Under the pieces are notes generated by a model. That model was not told the DNA's origin. It ran no database searches and worked only from the letters and a program-made list of their open reading frames with translations. From Candidatus Nanohaloarchaea archaeon (GTDB lineage: Archaea > Nanohalarchaeota > Nanosalinia > Nanosalinales > Nanosalinaceae), in the NCBI GenBank assembly GCA_013343275.1, contig CP046106.1, positions 372,001 to 436,000 on the forward strand: a stretch of DNA of 64,000 nt. Direction: 5' to 3'. Each line of letters begins with the position of its first letter. The first letter of the stretch is position 1. Shown piece after piece: positions 25,560 through 34,825 of this stretch. The position numbers were made by a program, and so were the translations under genes.

Positions 25560-25576
25560 CTATCACATACTGATAT
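25560..25576. promoter_or_regulatory. Palindromic operator, site 5 (TATCA-N5-TGATA)
   Basis: Perfect five-base arms, upstream of the Met/His-rich gene that begins the copB operon, following a T-rich TATA-like stretch. Confidence 0.7.
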
Positions 25577-25612
25577 AAAGACCTGTGAGGAATAACCAGA
25601 TGTGATCTCAAA

Positions 25613-25900
25613 ATGAAACTCAAAAACAAACTTTCCATAATGATTGTATCGCTGATTACAACCCTCTCCACAGTGGCAGCCCATTCAGGCGAAGAAGGAG
25701 GAACTAATACCGGCACGATGATGTGGAGCGATGGCGGGGGCTGGATGCACAACGGGTCGCATATGATGGGATACAACATGTGGGGAATGGGCTGGTTCGG
25801 ACTACTATTCGGCCTCGCATTCTGGATACTAGTAATCCTCGGAATAATCTACCTGTACCAGCGAATCACTGAAAACGGAGGCGGCGAACAAAATGAGTGA
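25613..25900 (+). CDS. Small Met/His-rich membrane protein
   Basis: 95 residues. Signal-like start (KLSIMIVSLITTLSTVAAHS), then an external Met/His/Gly/Trp-rich segment (GGGWMHNGSHMMGYNMWGMG) fit for Cu(I), one span (LLFGLAFWILVILGIIYLY) and a short tail. Similar small proteins sit near copper ATPases. First gene of the operon; its end overlaps the DUF302 gene by eight bases. Confidence 0.75.
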   Translation: MKLKNKLSIMIVSLITTLSTVAAHSGEEGGTNTGTMMWSDGGGWMHNGSHMMGYNMWGMGWFGLLFGLAFWILVILGIIYLYQRITENGGGEQNE

Positions 25901-26285
25901 GTACGGGAGAACCGCTGAAGTCGAATACAGCTACTCCGAAGCTATAGAAAAGACGAAAGAAGTTCTCGCAGACCATGGCTTCGGAGTCCTATCAGAGATA
26001 GAGGTATCCGAAAAACTCAGGGAAAAGCTGGATGTAGAGTTCGATGACTACATGATTCTAGGAGCATGCAACCCGGAAAAAGCCTACCAGGGACTGCAGG
26101 AGGAAAAAGAACTTGGGCTGCTTCTCCCCTGCAACGTAATAGTATACAGGCAAGACGGCAAAACCTTTGTATCGGCGATAAAGGCTTCAAAGGCACTTGA
26201 AGTGGCAGGAAATGAAAATCTGGAGCCGATAGCAGAAGAAGTTGAAAAAGACCTGGAAAAAGTCATAAACGAGGTAAAACAGTAA
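25893..26285 (+). CDS. DUF302 family protein
   Basis: 130 residues. Follows the DUF302 pattern: YSEAIEKTKEVLADHGFGVL, then ILGACNPEKAYQGLQEEKEL and LLLPCNVIVYRQDGKTFVS. The two Cys (GACNP and LPCN) are typical. DUF302 genes often travel with copper and thiol genes. No signal peptide, so cytoplasmic. The stop overlaps the next start (TAATG). Confidence 0.9.
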   Translation: MSEYGRTAEVEYSYSEAIEKTKEVLADHGFGVLSEIEVSEKLREKLDVEFDDYMILGACNPEKAYQGLQEEKELGLLLPCNVIVYRQDGKTFVSAIKASKALEVAGNENLEPIAEEVEKDLEKVINEVKQ

Positions 26286-26557
26286 TGGCAGGAAGTAAGA
26301 ATCAGACAGGAATCGCATTAGGAGCACTTTTCGGACTGATGCACACTCTATGGGTTGTAGCAGTAGGAGCAGGAGTAGGTCAACCCGTAGTAGACGCTCT
26401 TGAATCAGGACACTTCCTGTCCTCAAACTACTCTGTTACCGCGTTTGAACCTGTGACGGCTTTAACAGGGATAGTAGAGGCAATTATCGCAGGTTATATC
26501 ATCGGCTGGGCGTTCATTTACATCTACAACCTTACAGGTAGGAAGTTAGACAGTTAG
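26285..26557 (+). CDS. Small two- to three-span membrane protein
   Basis: 90 residues with spans [20 protein letters not shown] and [20 protein letters not shown]. Family unknown. Lies between DUF302 and copB, overlapping the former by one base. A clear ribosome site GGAGG for copB lies at the end of this gene (26557-26561). Confidence 0.7.
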   Translation: MAGSKNQTGIALGALFGLMHTLWVVAVGAGVGQPVVDALESGHFLSSNYSVTAFEPVTALTGIVEAIIAGYIIGWAFIYIYNLTGRKLDS

Positions 26558-26573
26558 GAGGTTTTTCAATAAA

Positions 26574-28589
26574 ATGGAACACGATCACGACCACGGCGAC
26601 GATTCCGACCACGACCATCACTCAGGTCACAGTCACAAGCATCACGAAGAAATGTTCAAGAGAAAATTCTTCATCTCCACAGCTCTATCCATCCCTGTCC
26701 TATACTTCAGTACTTTTGTTTCAGGACTACTGGGCTACACACCGCCATCTTTCACCGGCAGTAACCTGATTGTCCCTGTCTTTTCAATCATAATTTTCGG
26801 CTACGGAGGAATTCCTTTCCTCAAAATGGCAAAGTCGGAGTTCGAGGATAGACAGCCCGGAATGATGATGCTGATCTCGCTCGCTATAACAGTCGCCTTT
26901 GTCTACAGTATGGCGGCTTTATTCCTGAATACACAGTCCAGCTTCTTCTGGGAACTCGTAACTCTGATCGATATCATGCTTCTCGGACACTGGATCGAAA
27001 TGCGGAGTGTTCGACAGGCTTCAGGAGCTCTAGACGAACTCGCCCAGCTAATGCCAGATACTACAGAAAGAATAAACGAGGACGGAACGGTCGAAGAAGT
27101 CAAAGTAAGCGAACTTGAGGAAGGCGACAAAGTACTTGTCAGACCCGGTGCTTCAGTACCAGCTGATGGAGTCGTAGTCGAAGGAGAATCAGATGTCAAC
27201 GAATCCATGATAACAGGAGAATCCAAACCCGTCAGCAAAGAGCCAGGAGACGAAGTCATCGGCGGAACAGTAAACAAAGAAGGAAGCCTCAGAGTAGAAA
27301 TCACTGCCACAGGAGAAGAAACCGCACTATCCGGAATAATGAAGATGGTAGAGGAAGCTCAGGAAAGCAAGTCAAAGACCCAGTTACTGGCTGACAAAGC
27401 AGCCGGATGGCTTTTCTATATAGCACTAGGTTCAGGGGCAATCACGGCACTGGCCTGGACAATCGCAGTAGGATTTAACGTAACCGTAATCGAGAGAGTA
27501 GTAACAGTTCTTGTTATCGCATGTCCACACGCACTAGGTCTTGCTGTGCCGCTTGTAGTTGCAATCAACACTTCGCTGGCAGCCAAGAACGGAATTTTAG
27601 TTAGAGACCGTATCGCTATGGAAGAAGCAAGGAAACTAGACACAGTCATGTTCGACAAGACAGGAACATTGACAAAAGGAGAAATGGGAGTTGTAGAGAT
27701 TGAAACAGACGGAATAGAAGAAGACAAAGCGTTGACCCTACTTGCTTCAGTTGAATCGGACTCAGAACATATAATCGCCGAAGCAATCAGAAACTCGGCT
27801 GAAGAACGAGATCTCAGCATTCACGACGCAGAAGATTTCCAGGCGATCAAAGGGAAAGGAGTCAGAGCAGAGGTAAAAGGGGAAACGCTCTATGTTGGAG
27901 GCCCTAACCTAGCAAAGTCAGAAGGATTCAAGATCTCCGACAAACTGAACCAGTTTGCTCAGAATGCAGCAGAGAATGCAGAAACAGCAGTATACCTGTT
28001 CAGAGACGGAGAAGCAGTAGCGGCAGTAGGTCTTGCAGATGTTATCCGAGAAGAAAGTCGTGAAGCTATCGAAAAACTCCACGAAAGAGGTATCGAAGTG
28101 GCGATGTTGACAGGAGACAGTGAAGATGTAGCAGAAGCAGTCGCTAAAGAGCTCAATATCGATACATTCTTCGCTGAGGTCTTACCCGAAGATAAGGACA
28201 AGAAAGTCCAGGAGCTACAGGATCAAGACAAGGAAGTAGCGATGGTCGGGGACGGAGTCAATGATGCACCAGCATTAACAAGAGCTGATGTAGGAATAGC
28301 GATAGGTTCAGGAACTGATGTTGCGGTGGAGTCAGCAGACATCATACTGGTCCAGAATAATCCGCTCGATGTCGTCAAGCTGTTGAATCTCAGCGATCTC
28401 AGCTACAGTAAGATGAAGCAAAACTTGTTCTGGGCAACAGGCTACAACGCCTTTGCAATACCGCTCGCCGCAGGAGTAGCTGCGCCAATAGGTTTAGTAC
28501 TTTCGCCCGCAGTCGGAGCGGTAATAATGTCTCTGAGCACAGTAATCGTGGCCTTCAACGCCCAGTTAATGAAGAGGAAAGAAATCTAG
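26574..28589 (+). CDS. copB: Copper-exporting P-type ATPase, CopB type
   Basis: 671 residues, a P1B-type ATPase. The N-terminus is a His-rich metal tail ([20 protein letters not shown]). Motifs in order: [12 protein letters not shown] (actuator), [14 protein letters not shown] (CPH, marking the CopB/P1B-3 group), DKTGTLTKG (phosphorylation Asp), HP-like [22 protein letters not shown] and [18 protein letters not shown] (hinge). CPH members move Cu(II), Cu(I) or Ag(I) outward. Preceded by a GGAGG ribosome site. Last gene of the operon under operator site 5. Its stop overlaps that of a convergent gene by four bases. Confidence 0.93.
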   Translation: MEHDHDHGDDSDHDHHSGHSHKHHEEMFKRKFFISTALSIPVLYFSTFVSGLLGYTPPSFTGSNLIVPVFSIIIFGYGGIPFLKMAKSEFEDRQPGMMMLISLAITVAFVYSMAALFLNTQSSFFWELVTLIDIMLLGHWIEMRSVRQASGALDELAQLMPDTTERINEDGTVEEVKVSELEEGDKVLVRPGASVPADGVVVEGESDVNESMITGESKPVSKEPGDEVIGGTVNKEGSLRVEITATGEETALSGIMKMVEEAQESKSKTQLLADKAAGWLFYIALGSGAITALAWTIAVGFNVTVIERVVTVLVIACPHALGLAVPLVVAINTSLAAKNGILVRDRIAMEEARKLDTVMFDKTGTLTKGEMGVVEIETDGIEEDKALTLLASVESDSEHIIAEAIRNSAEERDLSIHDAEDFQAIKGKGVRAEVKGETLYVGGPNLAKSEGFKISDKLNQFAQNAAENAETAVYLFRDGEAVAAVGLADVIREESREAIEKLHERGIEVAMLTGDSEDVAEAVAKELNIDTFFAEVLPEDKDKKVQELQDQDKEVAMVGDGVNDAPALTRADVGIAIGSGTDVAVESADIILVQNNPLDVVKLLNLSDLSYSKMKQNLFWATGYNAFAIPLAAGVAAPIGLVLSPAVGAVIMSLSTVIVAFNAQLMKRKEI

Positions 28590-28879
28590 AAGAGATGCTC
28601 TCTGTACTCCTCAAGCATCTCAAAGGCCTCTTCTATCTCTTCTTCACTGTATTCATCAGTTACCTCGTAGGATTTCAGGCCTCCGTTAATAACCAGAGCA
28701 TCGGCATCTTCAAGGATACTTAGAGCCGAGTTCGCTACATCAAAACCATCGAGATCCTGAGGATGCAATACCTCATTGTTCTTTAGAGCGTTACTGTACT
28801 GATCAGGTTTTGCCGCAAGCTCCCTAAGGCCTGCTCCTCCGCTACTAGCAATCTTCTTGTAGAGTTCTTCTCCACTCAT
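28586..28879 (-). CDS. Hypothetical acidic protein
   Basis: 97 residues, helical, ending in an acidic [19 protein letters not shown] stretch. Contains [19 protein letters not shown] and [16 protein letters not shown]. No motif recognised. Has AGGCCT hexamers again, marking the return to host-like composition next to copB. Overlaps the copB end by four bases. Confidence 0.6.
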   Translation of the reverse strand: MSGEELYKKIASSGGAGLRELAAKPDQYSNALKNNEVLHPQDLDGFDVANSALSILEDADALVINGGLKSYEVTDEYSEEEIEEAFEMLEEYREHLF

Positions 28880-28976
28880 GCCGAAGTATGTAATATGTTA
28901 CAACTCTTTTTACTGTTCTCCCTCACAGAAACCTCCGCTTAAAAAGTTGAGATAGGAAGTTCTGAAATATAGAAAG

Positions 28977-29390
28977 ATGGAGTACAGCGAACTTGAGGAA
29001 GGCCAGAAAATACTGTTCAACGACAGAAAGGCACCTCTAACAGTGGAAAAAGTAGAGGAGGACAGAGTACTGGTTGCAGGTCCGTCCGGCGGAGAATATG
29101 AAATATACAAGGAAGAAGATGCACTTCTAGTCTGCAAGCCAGGAAACAGAAGGTACTCCTCATACTGCAAAGATCTTCGGGACGTCGGCGAGTGGAACCG
29201 GGAAGGCGACACCTGGAAACACTCGAAGACCGGAGCGGAACTCACGCTGGAGAAAAAAGAAAACGGCTTCTGGACAATCAACTCGGAGAAATTTGGGTCA
29301 GAGATCGATACACCGATGTACGGGTACTCTAACAAGGAATTCGCCGAAGAAGACGCAGAGAAATTCGTAAAAAATAATCCAGAAGGATAA
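28977..29390 (+). CDS. Hypothetical protein, beta-rich
   Basis: 137 residues. The first 60 look like a small barrel (EEGQKILFNDRKAPLTVEKV then GGEYEIYKEEDALLVCK). The second half has Trp at regular places (VGEWNREGDTWKHSKTGAEL, NGFWTINSEKFGS). Acidic. No family recognised. Confidence 0.62.
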   Translation: MEYSELEEGQKILFNDRKAPLTVEKVEEDRVLVAGPSGGEYEIYKEEDALLVCKPGNRRYSSYCKDLRDVGEWNREGDTWKHSKTGAELTLEKKENGFWTINSEKFGSEIDTPMYGYSNKEFAEEDAEKFVKNNPEG

Positions 29391-29403
29391 AAAATAGAGA
29401 AGG

Positions 29404-31518
29404 CTATGAGGCCTCCCTGTACGGGATTCTGAAGTGGCCTTCGATGTTGTTCGGTATATGGGCTGGTGCTGGCATATGGCCCTCTACTCCACCGATCTTG
29501 TCCTGATTCTCACGGAGGAACTGTTCAATCTCTCTTTCCCTGTCCATAATGTTATCACGGCCCAGGAAGTCCATTCTAACCACGTAAGGTTCCTCTCCAT
29601 CGAGTTCGGCCTCGTACATTTCCTCGAAAGAGTCAAGCTGTACAGTCTGCATTGAATCAAAGTCAGGCCTTTCTCCATCAACAGCTCTATGCTTGGGCCT
29701 CATCTGTGTGAGATATACTTCATCGCCGTCGGTCACATACTCTAGATCTATATCTCCAAAGGTTTCATGTAGTTCCTCAAGATCCTCCGCCATTCCTTCC
29801 ATAGCTGTACCTTCAACCAATCTGTCTATAGTTTCACCGCTGTATGTTTCGCCTTCTCCTTCTACAGCGCTTTCTGCATCCTCGGCCTCGCTGATAGAGT
29901 AGCTTTCATCGGTAAGATGTACTACTCCACCTCTTTCGTGCTCAACTGCATCCTGGAGTATTACGCTGATGCCGCCGCCGTGCGTCATACCTTTGTCTTC
30001 TCGAGCATTGACTGCTTTCTCGGAGAAGTAGCTTTTGACTACATCCTTGACAGCCTGGCCTGGGGAGCCATCAGCATTGAACGAGTCGTACGTTCCTGCG
30101 AAGTTGGAGGCGCCGTCCTCTCCGTACATGCTGGATCGGGCAATAGTATCTTCACCAACACCCTCGACATACTCGCTGACATCTATATCGTCAATTCTAT
30201 CGATTACTTCTTCTCTCCTCTCTTCATCCATCTCGAAGACATCCTCCTCAACGAGCTCCTGCACTCCGGCATCTTCAAGCATCTGCTCAACGCCAACCGA
30301 GGAGACAACTTTCCCATCCGGGATCTCGTATCCAAGATCAAAGGCCTCCTGCGCATCGTTCAGCAGTTTCAGGCCTTTCCATTTTCCGCCTACAAGACCT
30401 GAGTACATGGCAGGATCGTCCATAGTGAACTCCGTGTAATTACTGCGGCCTTCGGAAAGTTCTTCATCTATTCTCTGCTCCCATTCGTCGACGGAGTCCT
30501 GGAAACTTTCTCTGTCGCCTAGGGTTTCTCCATCAACTTCTATTCCTTCGTCAAGCAGCCAGGAAAGTGCTAGGCCTTTAGGACTGGTTGCATCGCCTAT
30601 TTCATCCAGGTCGCTGTGAATAGCTCTTCCTTCTATCTTTTCCATTCCATCATCAGCTGGAGCACAGATGCTGTCGTACTGGTCGCCCTCTGGGCCTCCT
30701 TCTTTGATGTTGAGAGGCATCCAGTTGTGGAAACGGATGAAGGTGTTGTAGAACTTCCCGAACTCTGCGTTGGTATCGAAACGGGAGTTAGCAAGATCTG
30801 TTAGAACCTGTGCCGAGTCATCAAGGAACTCCTGATCGTAATCTCCAAGGCCGTGCATCTCTTCCAGCATGTCCACTGCCTCGTCAATTTGTGTATGTTC
30901 TCTTTCTACAACTGAGGAAAGCCTTATAGCAGCCCTATTCCATTCTTCCTCATCCATGTTCTCTCTGAGTGCTGGCAGCACTGTTTCAAGGCTGTCAAGC
31001 CCTCCTGCAACCATCGATGCATCCTCGCCGTTCAGGAAAGGATTAAGCTCTTCAGCGTCTCCACCTACGAGACCTTCAATTCCGTAGAAATCTGCGAGAT
31101 GTTTCCAGCCAGCCGTGAACTTACCCATTTTATCTTCAAGCGTGTCATCGGCCTCCATCTCCGCGATCACATTATCGTCTACATAGATATCAGCCAGGAG
31201 GTTGTCCATCATTTCTTTGCTGAGGCCTGGGTTTTGCTTCATTCTGCTGTAGAAATCCTGTACTACTTGCTGGGCCTCTTCGTTTCGTTCCAGTTCTTCG
31301 GCAAAGCTGCTGCCGTTCTCCTCGGCTTCCTGCATTACTTCTTCTAGCAGTTCCTCTTCGCCGGTAACTGAGAAGGGCATTGTATAGTATTCAAATCGTT
31401 TGAAAGTTCCAGCTTCTTCTCCTTCTACGTTTACAGTGAATTCGTCGTCTTCGATGTCTCCGAAGACGTTACCTTCTGGCAGCTTTCTCTCGCCGCCATC
31501 TTGCCCTTCTACTGACAT
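29404..31518 (-). CDS. PPDK/PEP synthase N-domain-like ATP-grasp protein
   Basis: 704 residues from ATG 31518, chosen because GGTGG sits six bases upstream; ATG 31548 is alternative. The first 370 residues are acidic, helical and unrecognised. From about 380 the order of motifs is that of the pyruvate phosphate dikinase ATP-binding domain: SGLVGGKWKGLKLLNDA, ARSSMYGEDGASNFAGTYDS, then ISVILQDAVEHERGGVV and DGDEVYLTQMRPKHRAV. The phosphorylated-His and PEP-binding domains of PEP synthase are absent, so it is not a full enzyme. It could phosphorylate another partner. It is divergent from a phosphoesterase. Confidence 0.7.
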   Translation of the reverse strand: MSVEGQDGGERKLPEGNVFGDIEDDEFTVNVEGEEAGTFKRFEYYTMPFSVTGEEELLEEVMQEAEENGSSFAEELERNEEAQQVVQDFYSRMKQNPGLSKEMMDNLLADIYVDDNVIAEMEADDTLEDKMGKFTAGWKHLADFYGIEGLVGGDAEELNPFLNGEDASMVAGGLDSLETVLPALRENMDEEEWNRAAIRLSSVVEREHTQIDEAVDMLEEMHGLGDYDQEFLDDSAQVLTDLANSRFDTNAEFGKFYNTFIRFHNWMPLNIKEGGPEGDQYDSICAPADDGMEKIEGRAIHSDLDEIGDATSPKGLALSWLLDEGIEVDGETLGDRESFQDSVDEWEQRIDEELSEGRSNYTEFTMDDPAMYSGLVGGKWKGLKLLNDAQEAFDLGYEIPDGKVVSSVGVEQMLEDAGVQELVEEDVFEMDEERREEVIDRIDDIDVSEYVEGVGEDTIARSSMYGEDGASNFAGTYDSFNADGSPGQAVKDVVKSYFSEKAVNAREDKGMTHGGGISVILQDAVEHERGGVVHLTDESYSISEAEDAESAVEGEGETYSGETIDRLVEGTAMEGMAEDLEELHETFGDIDLEYVTDGDEVYLTQMRPKHRAVDGERPDFDSMQTVQLDSFEEMYEAELDGEEPYVVRMDFLGRDNIMDREREIEQFLRENQDKIGGVEGHMPAPAHIPNNIEGHFRIPYREAS

Positions 31519-31608
31519 GTTTTCCACCTTAAAGTAACAATTGTTCAAGACTTAAATGGTTGGCGCTGGAGAGGCCAGAAATTTAACCCTGCAGAACAAA
31601 TATCGACT

Positions 31609-32481
31609 GTGAAATATGTCTGCATAACTGATATCCACAGTTACCTCGATCAAGCCATTGGTGCACTTAAGGAACTGGAAAAAGAGACAGGAATGCAGTT
31701 AATGCAGGGAGAGCAGTGGAGTTCGGAACATAAGCTGATTTTGAATGGAGACATGTTTGATAGAGGCCCTCAGAACAGGGAAACTCTGGAATGGGCACTG
31801 GAAAACGCAGATGTATACAATATAGGCAACCATGAGTTCTTCGCTATGTTTCCAGATATAGTCAACGAGTTCATGAGCGAGGCCTACTTCGAGAACCACG
31901 GTGAGGAAGGCCTTTACTGGAAGAACATGGATGAAGAAGTCAGGCATAGACTTCTTGAGGCCGTTGCCGAAGGCAAGATCACCGCCGCATTCAAAGGTCC
32001 AGAATACATTTACAGTCATTCAGGCAGTGACGAAGGCCCGGACGTAGAAGTTCTCAACCGTAAACTGAGAGATGTAGGTGAGAAGCTGCTTGAAGCCCAT
32101 GAAGAAATGATGGCCGGTGATGAAGAAGCCTTTGAGAGAGCGCAGAGAGAACTTATGCATATTGTTGAAACAGATAACGGCAGAGAGCTTGAGGGCTGTC
32201 CGGAACTTTTTGATGTAACTAGAGATAGCGAGGGCCGGACCTCTACCGGAGGTATTGTGTGGAACCGTTTCTACAATTTAGATACAGAAGTTCCTCAGGT
32301 GGTAGGCCACACAATGGGCATATACATGGTTAACGAAGGATTCGACTGGAATCCTCAATGGCGAGGAGAGGTCCTGAATATCAACACGATAAGAGATTAT
32401 GTACGTGGCGATTCTCCTGTAGCTATTACCGTAGAAGACAGGACAGAGATAGATGTTTTCCTACTCAGGCCTAAGAAATAG
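31609..32481 (+). CDS. Calcineurin-like phosphoesterase
   Basis: 290 residues from GTG 31609. Motifs: ITDIHSYLDQ (DxH), LILNGDMFDRGPQN (GDxxDRG), YNIGNHEFF (GNHE), YIYSHSG and VVGHTMGIYM (GHT). This matches the protein phosphatase/ApaH-like branch, which acts on phosphoproteins or dinucleoside polyphosphates. An acidic insertion lies between the GNHE motif and the SHSG motif. Divergent from the PPDK-like gene, with a short shared promoter region. Confidence 0.85.
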   Translation: MKYVCITDIHSYLDQAIGALKELEKETGMQLMQGEQWSSEHKLILNGDMFDRGPQNRETLEWALENADVYNIGNHEFFAMFPDIVNEFMSEAYFENHGEEGLYWKNMDEEVRHRLLEAVAEGKITAAFKGPEYIYSHSGSDEGPDVEVLNRKLRDVGEKLLEAHEEMMAGDEEAFERAQRELMHIVETDNGRELEGCPELFDVTRDSEGRTSTGGIVWNRFYNLDTEVPQVVGHTMGIYMVNEGFDWNPQWRGEVLNINTIRDYVRGDSPVAITVEDRTEIDVFLLRPKK

Positions 32482-32555
32482 GCTTCTGTATATCTAAGCG
32501 GAGATGTATTTAGGTAGCTGTATAAACAAGATAAGTATAAATGTAGAAAACTAGT

Positions 32556-32668
32556 CTGGCAGCGTCCCGAGGCTTCCGCCGAAAAGGCAGTACTGCTCGG
32601 ATCGCAGAGAGACTTTACTTCCGTGTTCGGAATGGGTACGGGTGTAACCCTCTCGCTGTGGCCGCCAG
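32556..32668 (-). rRNA. 5S ribosomal RNA
   Basis: On the minus strand the ends pair as CTGGCGGC and GCTGCCAG. The core reads CCCGTACCCATTCCGAACAC then GGAAG, the universal 5S helix and loop sequence. About 113 bases. A TATA box lies about 28 bases upstream, and a T-rich stretch follows the 3' end. No 16S or 23S gene is in the window, so this 5S is transcribed alone. Confidence 0.93.
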
Positions 32669-32692
32669 TATGGTAACATACCTTCTGTAACT

Positions 32693-32700
32693 CTTATAAA
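32693..32700 (-). promoter_or_regulatory. TATA box of the 5S rRNA gene
   Basis: TTTATAAG on the minus strand, about 27 bases before the first base of the 5S acceptor-like terminal helix. Confidence 0.7.
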
Positions 32701-32775
32701 CACTTCCTCAACGAGAGGTTTCGGGGATCTTGATCAGTGGTCTTAAAACAGTCCTCTGTCTTCTTTCATGTAACA

Positions 32776-34026
32776 ATGCTTGAACCGGTAATGTGGGTTC
32801 TGTACGCAATAGTACTTTACATAACGTTCTTCCTTCTAGTGACACTTTTCGACAAAGGCCACATCAAGCCCGATAGGAAGGGAATCAACGAGTACCCCTC
32901 ACTCTCGTTGATTATCCCTGCCTACAATGAGGAAGAAACAATCGCCATGACTATCGACTCGGCGCTCGACATCAACTATCCTCGGGACAAGTACGATATA
33001 ATCGTTGTTAACGACGGCAGCACCGATTCAACTCTTGAAGAGGCAAAGAAGTTTGAGGAAAACGAGAACGTAACTATAATAGACAAAGAGAACGGAGGGA
33101 AAGGTTCAGCACTGAATGCAGGGGTTCGAGAATCCGATTCAGAAGTCGTAGCATGTGTAGATGCAGATTCTATTCTCCAAGAGGACTCCCTCAAGCACAT
33201 GGTCGCAGAGATGGGAGATGAGTATGCAGGCGTGGCCTCTGCGATGAAAGTTTACAGGCCTGACAACATGCTGCAGAAGCTGCAGTGGGTAGAGTACATC
33301 GTAGGTATCTTCACAAGGAACATTATGGGCCTAATGAATGCCATACACGTAACACCAGGGCCTCTCTCAGTATATGACAGGGAGAAGATTATCGAGGTAG
33401 GAATGTTTGATGAGGACTCACTGGTGGAGGACCAGGAGATCTGCTTCCGGCTGCAGGAAGAGCACTACAAGATAGGCCACGCTAGCCATGCAGAAGTCTA
33501 CACTGTCGCACCATCTACATGGGAGGAGTTCAAGGCCCAGAGATACAGGTGGTACAGAGGTTCTCTTGAGACAGCGATACAGTACAAGCATATGCTTTTC
33601 AACAGAGATTATGGGGATCTCGGAATGTTTGCAGTACCTGCCAAACTTGCGCAGACCTTCCTCTCACTTGTAGTCCTGTTCATCACACTCTACATGTTTG
33701 GAAGGCCTCTTGTAGAGTTCTTAGTGGAGTTCGCCAAGATAGGCTGGTATGTATTTCAGTTCGAACCATTAACGCTTTCCTCGCTGGCGAACCAGATCTA
33801 CTGGAGCCTCATCAGCATAAGATACACCACGTTCTTCTTCATAGCAGCGCTGTTCGGCACATCCATAACTATGGCCTACTTCGCCTCAAAACACACCAAG
33901 GAGAACCTGCTGAAACAGGGTATTCTTCCCGTAGCAGCCTATCTTGGGTTCTTCGTATTTATCAATGGCTACCTCTGGCTGAAAGTCATAGTCAGCATGC
34001 TGAAAGGCACAGAGAGAACATGGTGA
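32776..34026 (+). CDS. Membrane glycosyltransferase, family 2
   Basis: 416 residues from ATG 32776. A first span (VLYAIVLYITFFLLVTL) is followed by a GT-A domain: SLIIPAYNEEETI, VVNDGSTDST, NGGKGSALNAGV, ACVDADSI (DxD) and VEDQEICFRLQ (acidic catalytic site), then YRWYRGSLE (QxxRW-like). Three to four spans close the protein. Processive cellulose or hyaluronan synthase-like layout. Likely makes a surface polysaccharide or glycolipid. A related enzyme lies at 53531. Confidence 0.9.
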   Translation: MLEPVMWVLYAIVLYITFFLLVTLFDKGHIKPDRKGINEYPSLSLIIPAYNEEETIAMTIDSALDINYPRDKYDIIVVNDGSTDSTLEEAKKFEENENVTIIDKENGGKGSALNAGVRESDSEVVACVDADSILQEDSLKHMVAEMGDEYAGVASAMKVYRPDNMLQKLQWVEYIVGIFTRNIMGLMNAIHVTPGPLSVYDREKIIEVGMFDEDSLVEDQEICFRLQEEHYKIGHASHAEVYTVAPSTWEEFKAQRYRWYRGSLETAIQYKHMLFNRDYGDLGMFAVPAKLAQTFLSLVVLFITLYMFGRPLVEFLVEFAKIGWYVFQFEPLTLSSLANQIYWSLISIRYTTFFFIAALFGTSITMAYFASKHTKENLLKQGILPVAAYLGFFVFINGYLWLKVIVSMLKGTERTW

Positions 34027-34094
34027 GTAGTACTCTCTTTCATCGATCACTCCCCCCAAAACATTTTTATATTTACCACTCAATAATAACAACT

Positions 34095-34640
34095 ATGAGA
34101 ACTATTGGTGAAGGACTTGAACAGGCTGGTTCGGAGTTTGAAGACTCTTATGACCAGATGATTCAGGCTATCGAAGACGAAGGGCAGATGAGTGACTCTG
34201 CCGAAGATTATTTTGAAGAGGCGCACAGCTATATCTCCGAAGAGCTTGGAGATTTCCAAACCGGAGTGCTTTCTGCACACCAGAAAATACAGGATGCATC
34301 CGACATAGATGATGCTGAGGGCGCAACCGAGTCATTAGAAGATGCAGGTCAAAGCCTAGCAAATGCATATAATGCAGCAAGAGTTGCGTACAACAAAGCC
34401 GAAGGCGTGATTTCAAACGGTGACGAAGCAATCACCTCCGACATCTCTGCTATAGACATGTCTCAAGATATGAGCGAGCTGCACGATGCAGTAGATCAAA
34501 AGGAGCAGGCCTTTGAAATGTACCAGGATGTACTTGATACTGCATCTGCTGAAGTCGCCGAGTTCTACGAAGATCATGGCCTGATAAGCAACATGGACTT
34601 CGGACTTGAGCACCAGCAACCGGAAGAGCTTGATTTCTAA
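34095..34640 (+). CDS. Hypothetical acidic helical protein
   Basis: 181 residues from ATG 34095; TATA TTTTTATATTTACC about 28 bases upstream supports this start. All-helical with regular Ala/Glu/Asp spacing (QSLANAYNAARVAYNKAE). No Cys. Probably a soluble helical bundle. Family unknown. Confidence 0.65.
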   Translation: MRTIGEGLEQAGSEFEDSYDQMIQAIEDEGQMSDSAEDYFEEAHSYISEELGDFQTGVLSAHQKIQDASDIDDAEGATESLEDAGQSLANAYNAARVAYNKAEGVISNGDEAITSDISAIDMSQDMSELHDAVDQKEQAFEMYQDVLDTASAEVAEFYEDHGLISNMDFGLEHQQPEELDF

Positions 34641-34708
34641 CATATCCACTTCTCAATTTTTTCTATCAGAACCATCACTCCAGCACCTTCCTATCGTTGC
34701 TTTTTTAC

Positions 34709-34825
34709 GTGGCCTCTGTAAAGGATGTGCGTATGGTGGATGACGAAGACCTCTTCTCCGCCGACGAGGACAGTGAAGACTCTGACTTTGATTTCGATTC
34801 AGACTTCGGCGAAGAAGAGGAGTAG
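34709..34825 (+). CDS. Possible short acidic peptide (38 aa)
   Basis: GTG 34709 to TAG 34825, or ATG 34733 for 30 residues. The sequence is almost all Asp, Glu, Ser and Phe (DSDFDFDSDFGEEEE), much like the acidic tails of this genome. Composition alone supports coding. The rest of the 34641-34992 gap shows only a TATA-like ACTTTTTTAAATC serving the next gene. Confidence 0.35.
   Translation: MASVKDVRMVDDEDLFSADEDSEDSDFDFDSDFGEEEE

Larger units (their letters stand above)
16200..28585. other. Probable acquired segment (metal/redox island)
   Basis: By eye the hexamer AGGCCT occurs once (23340) between 17.2 and 28.6 kb, but about 2-3 times per kb in most of the rest. The permease to the left and the genes to the right have it. 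The segment holds a coherent set: DoxX/DsbA/cupredoxin operon, second PadR copy, DUF411/DUF305 genes, DsbA, DUF302, CopB. No transposase, integrase or flanking repeat was found, so the mode of arrival is unknown. Borders are approximate. Confidence 0.5.

Noticed and set aside
26903-27310. Ser/Pro/Thr-rich minus-strand frame inside copB
   Set aside because: Antisense of conserved P-type ATPase motifs; no start signal or family resemblance.
16200-28585. Insertion sequence or integrase bordering the metal island
   Set aside because: No transposase-like or recombinase-like protein and no clear terminal repeats were found at either border.
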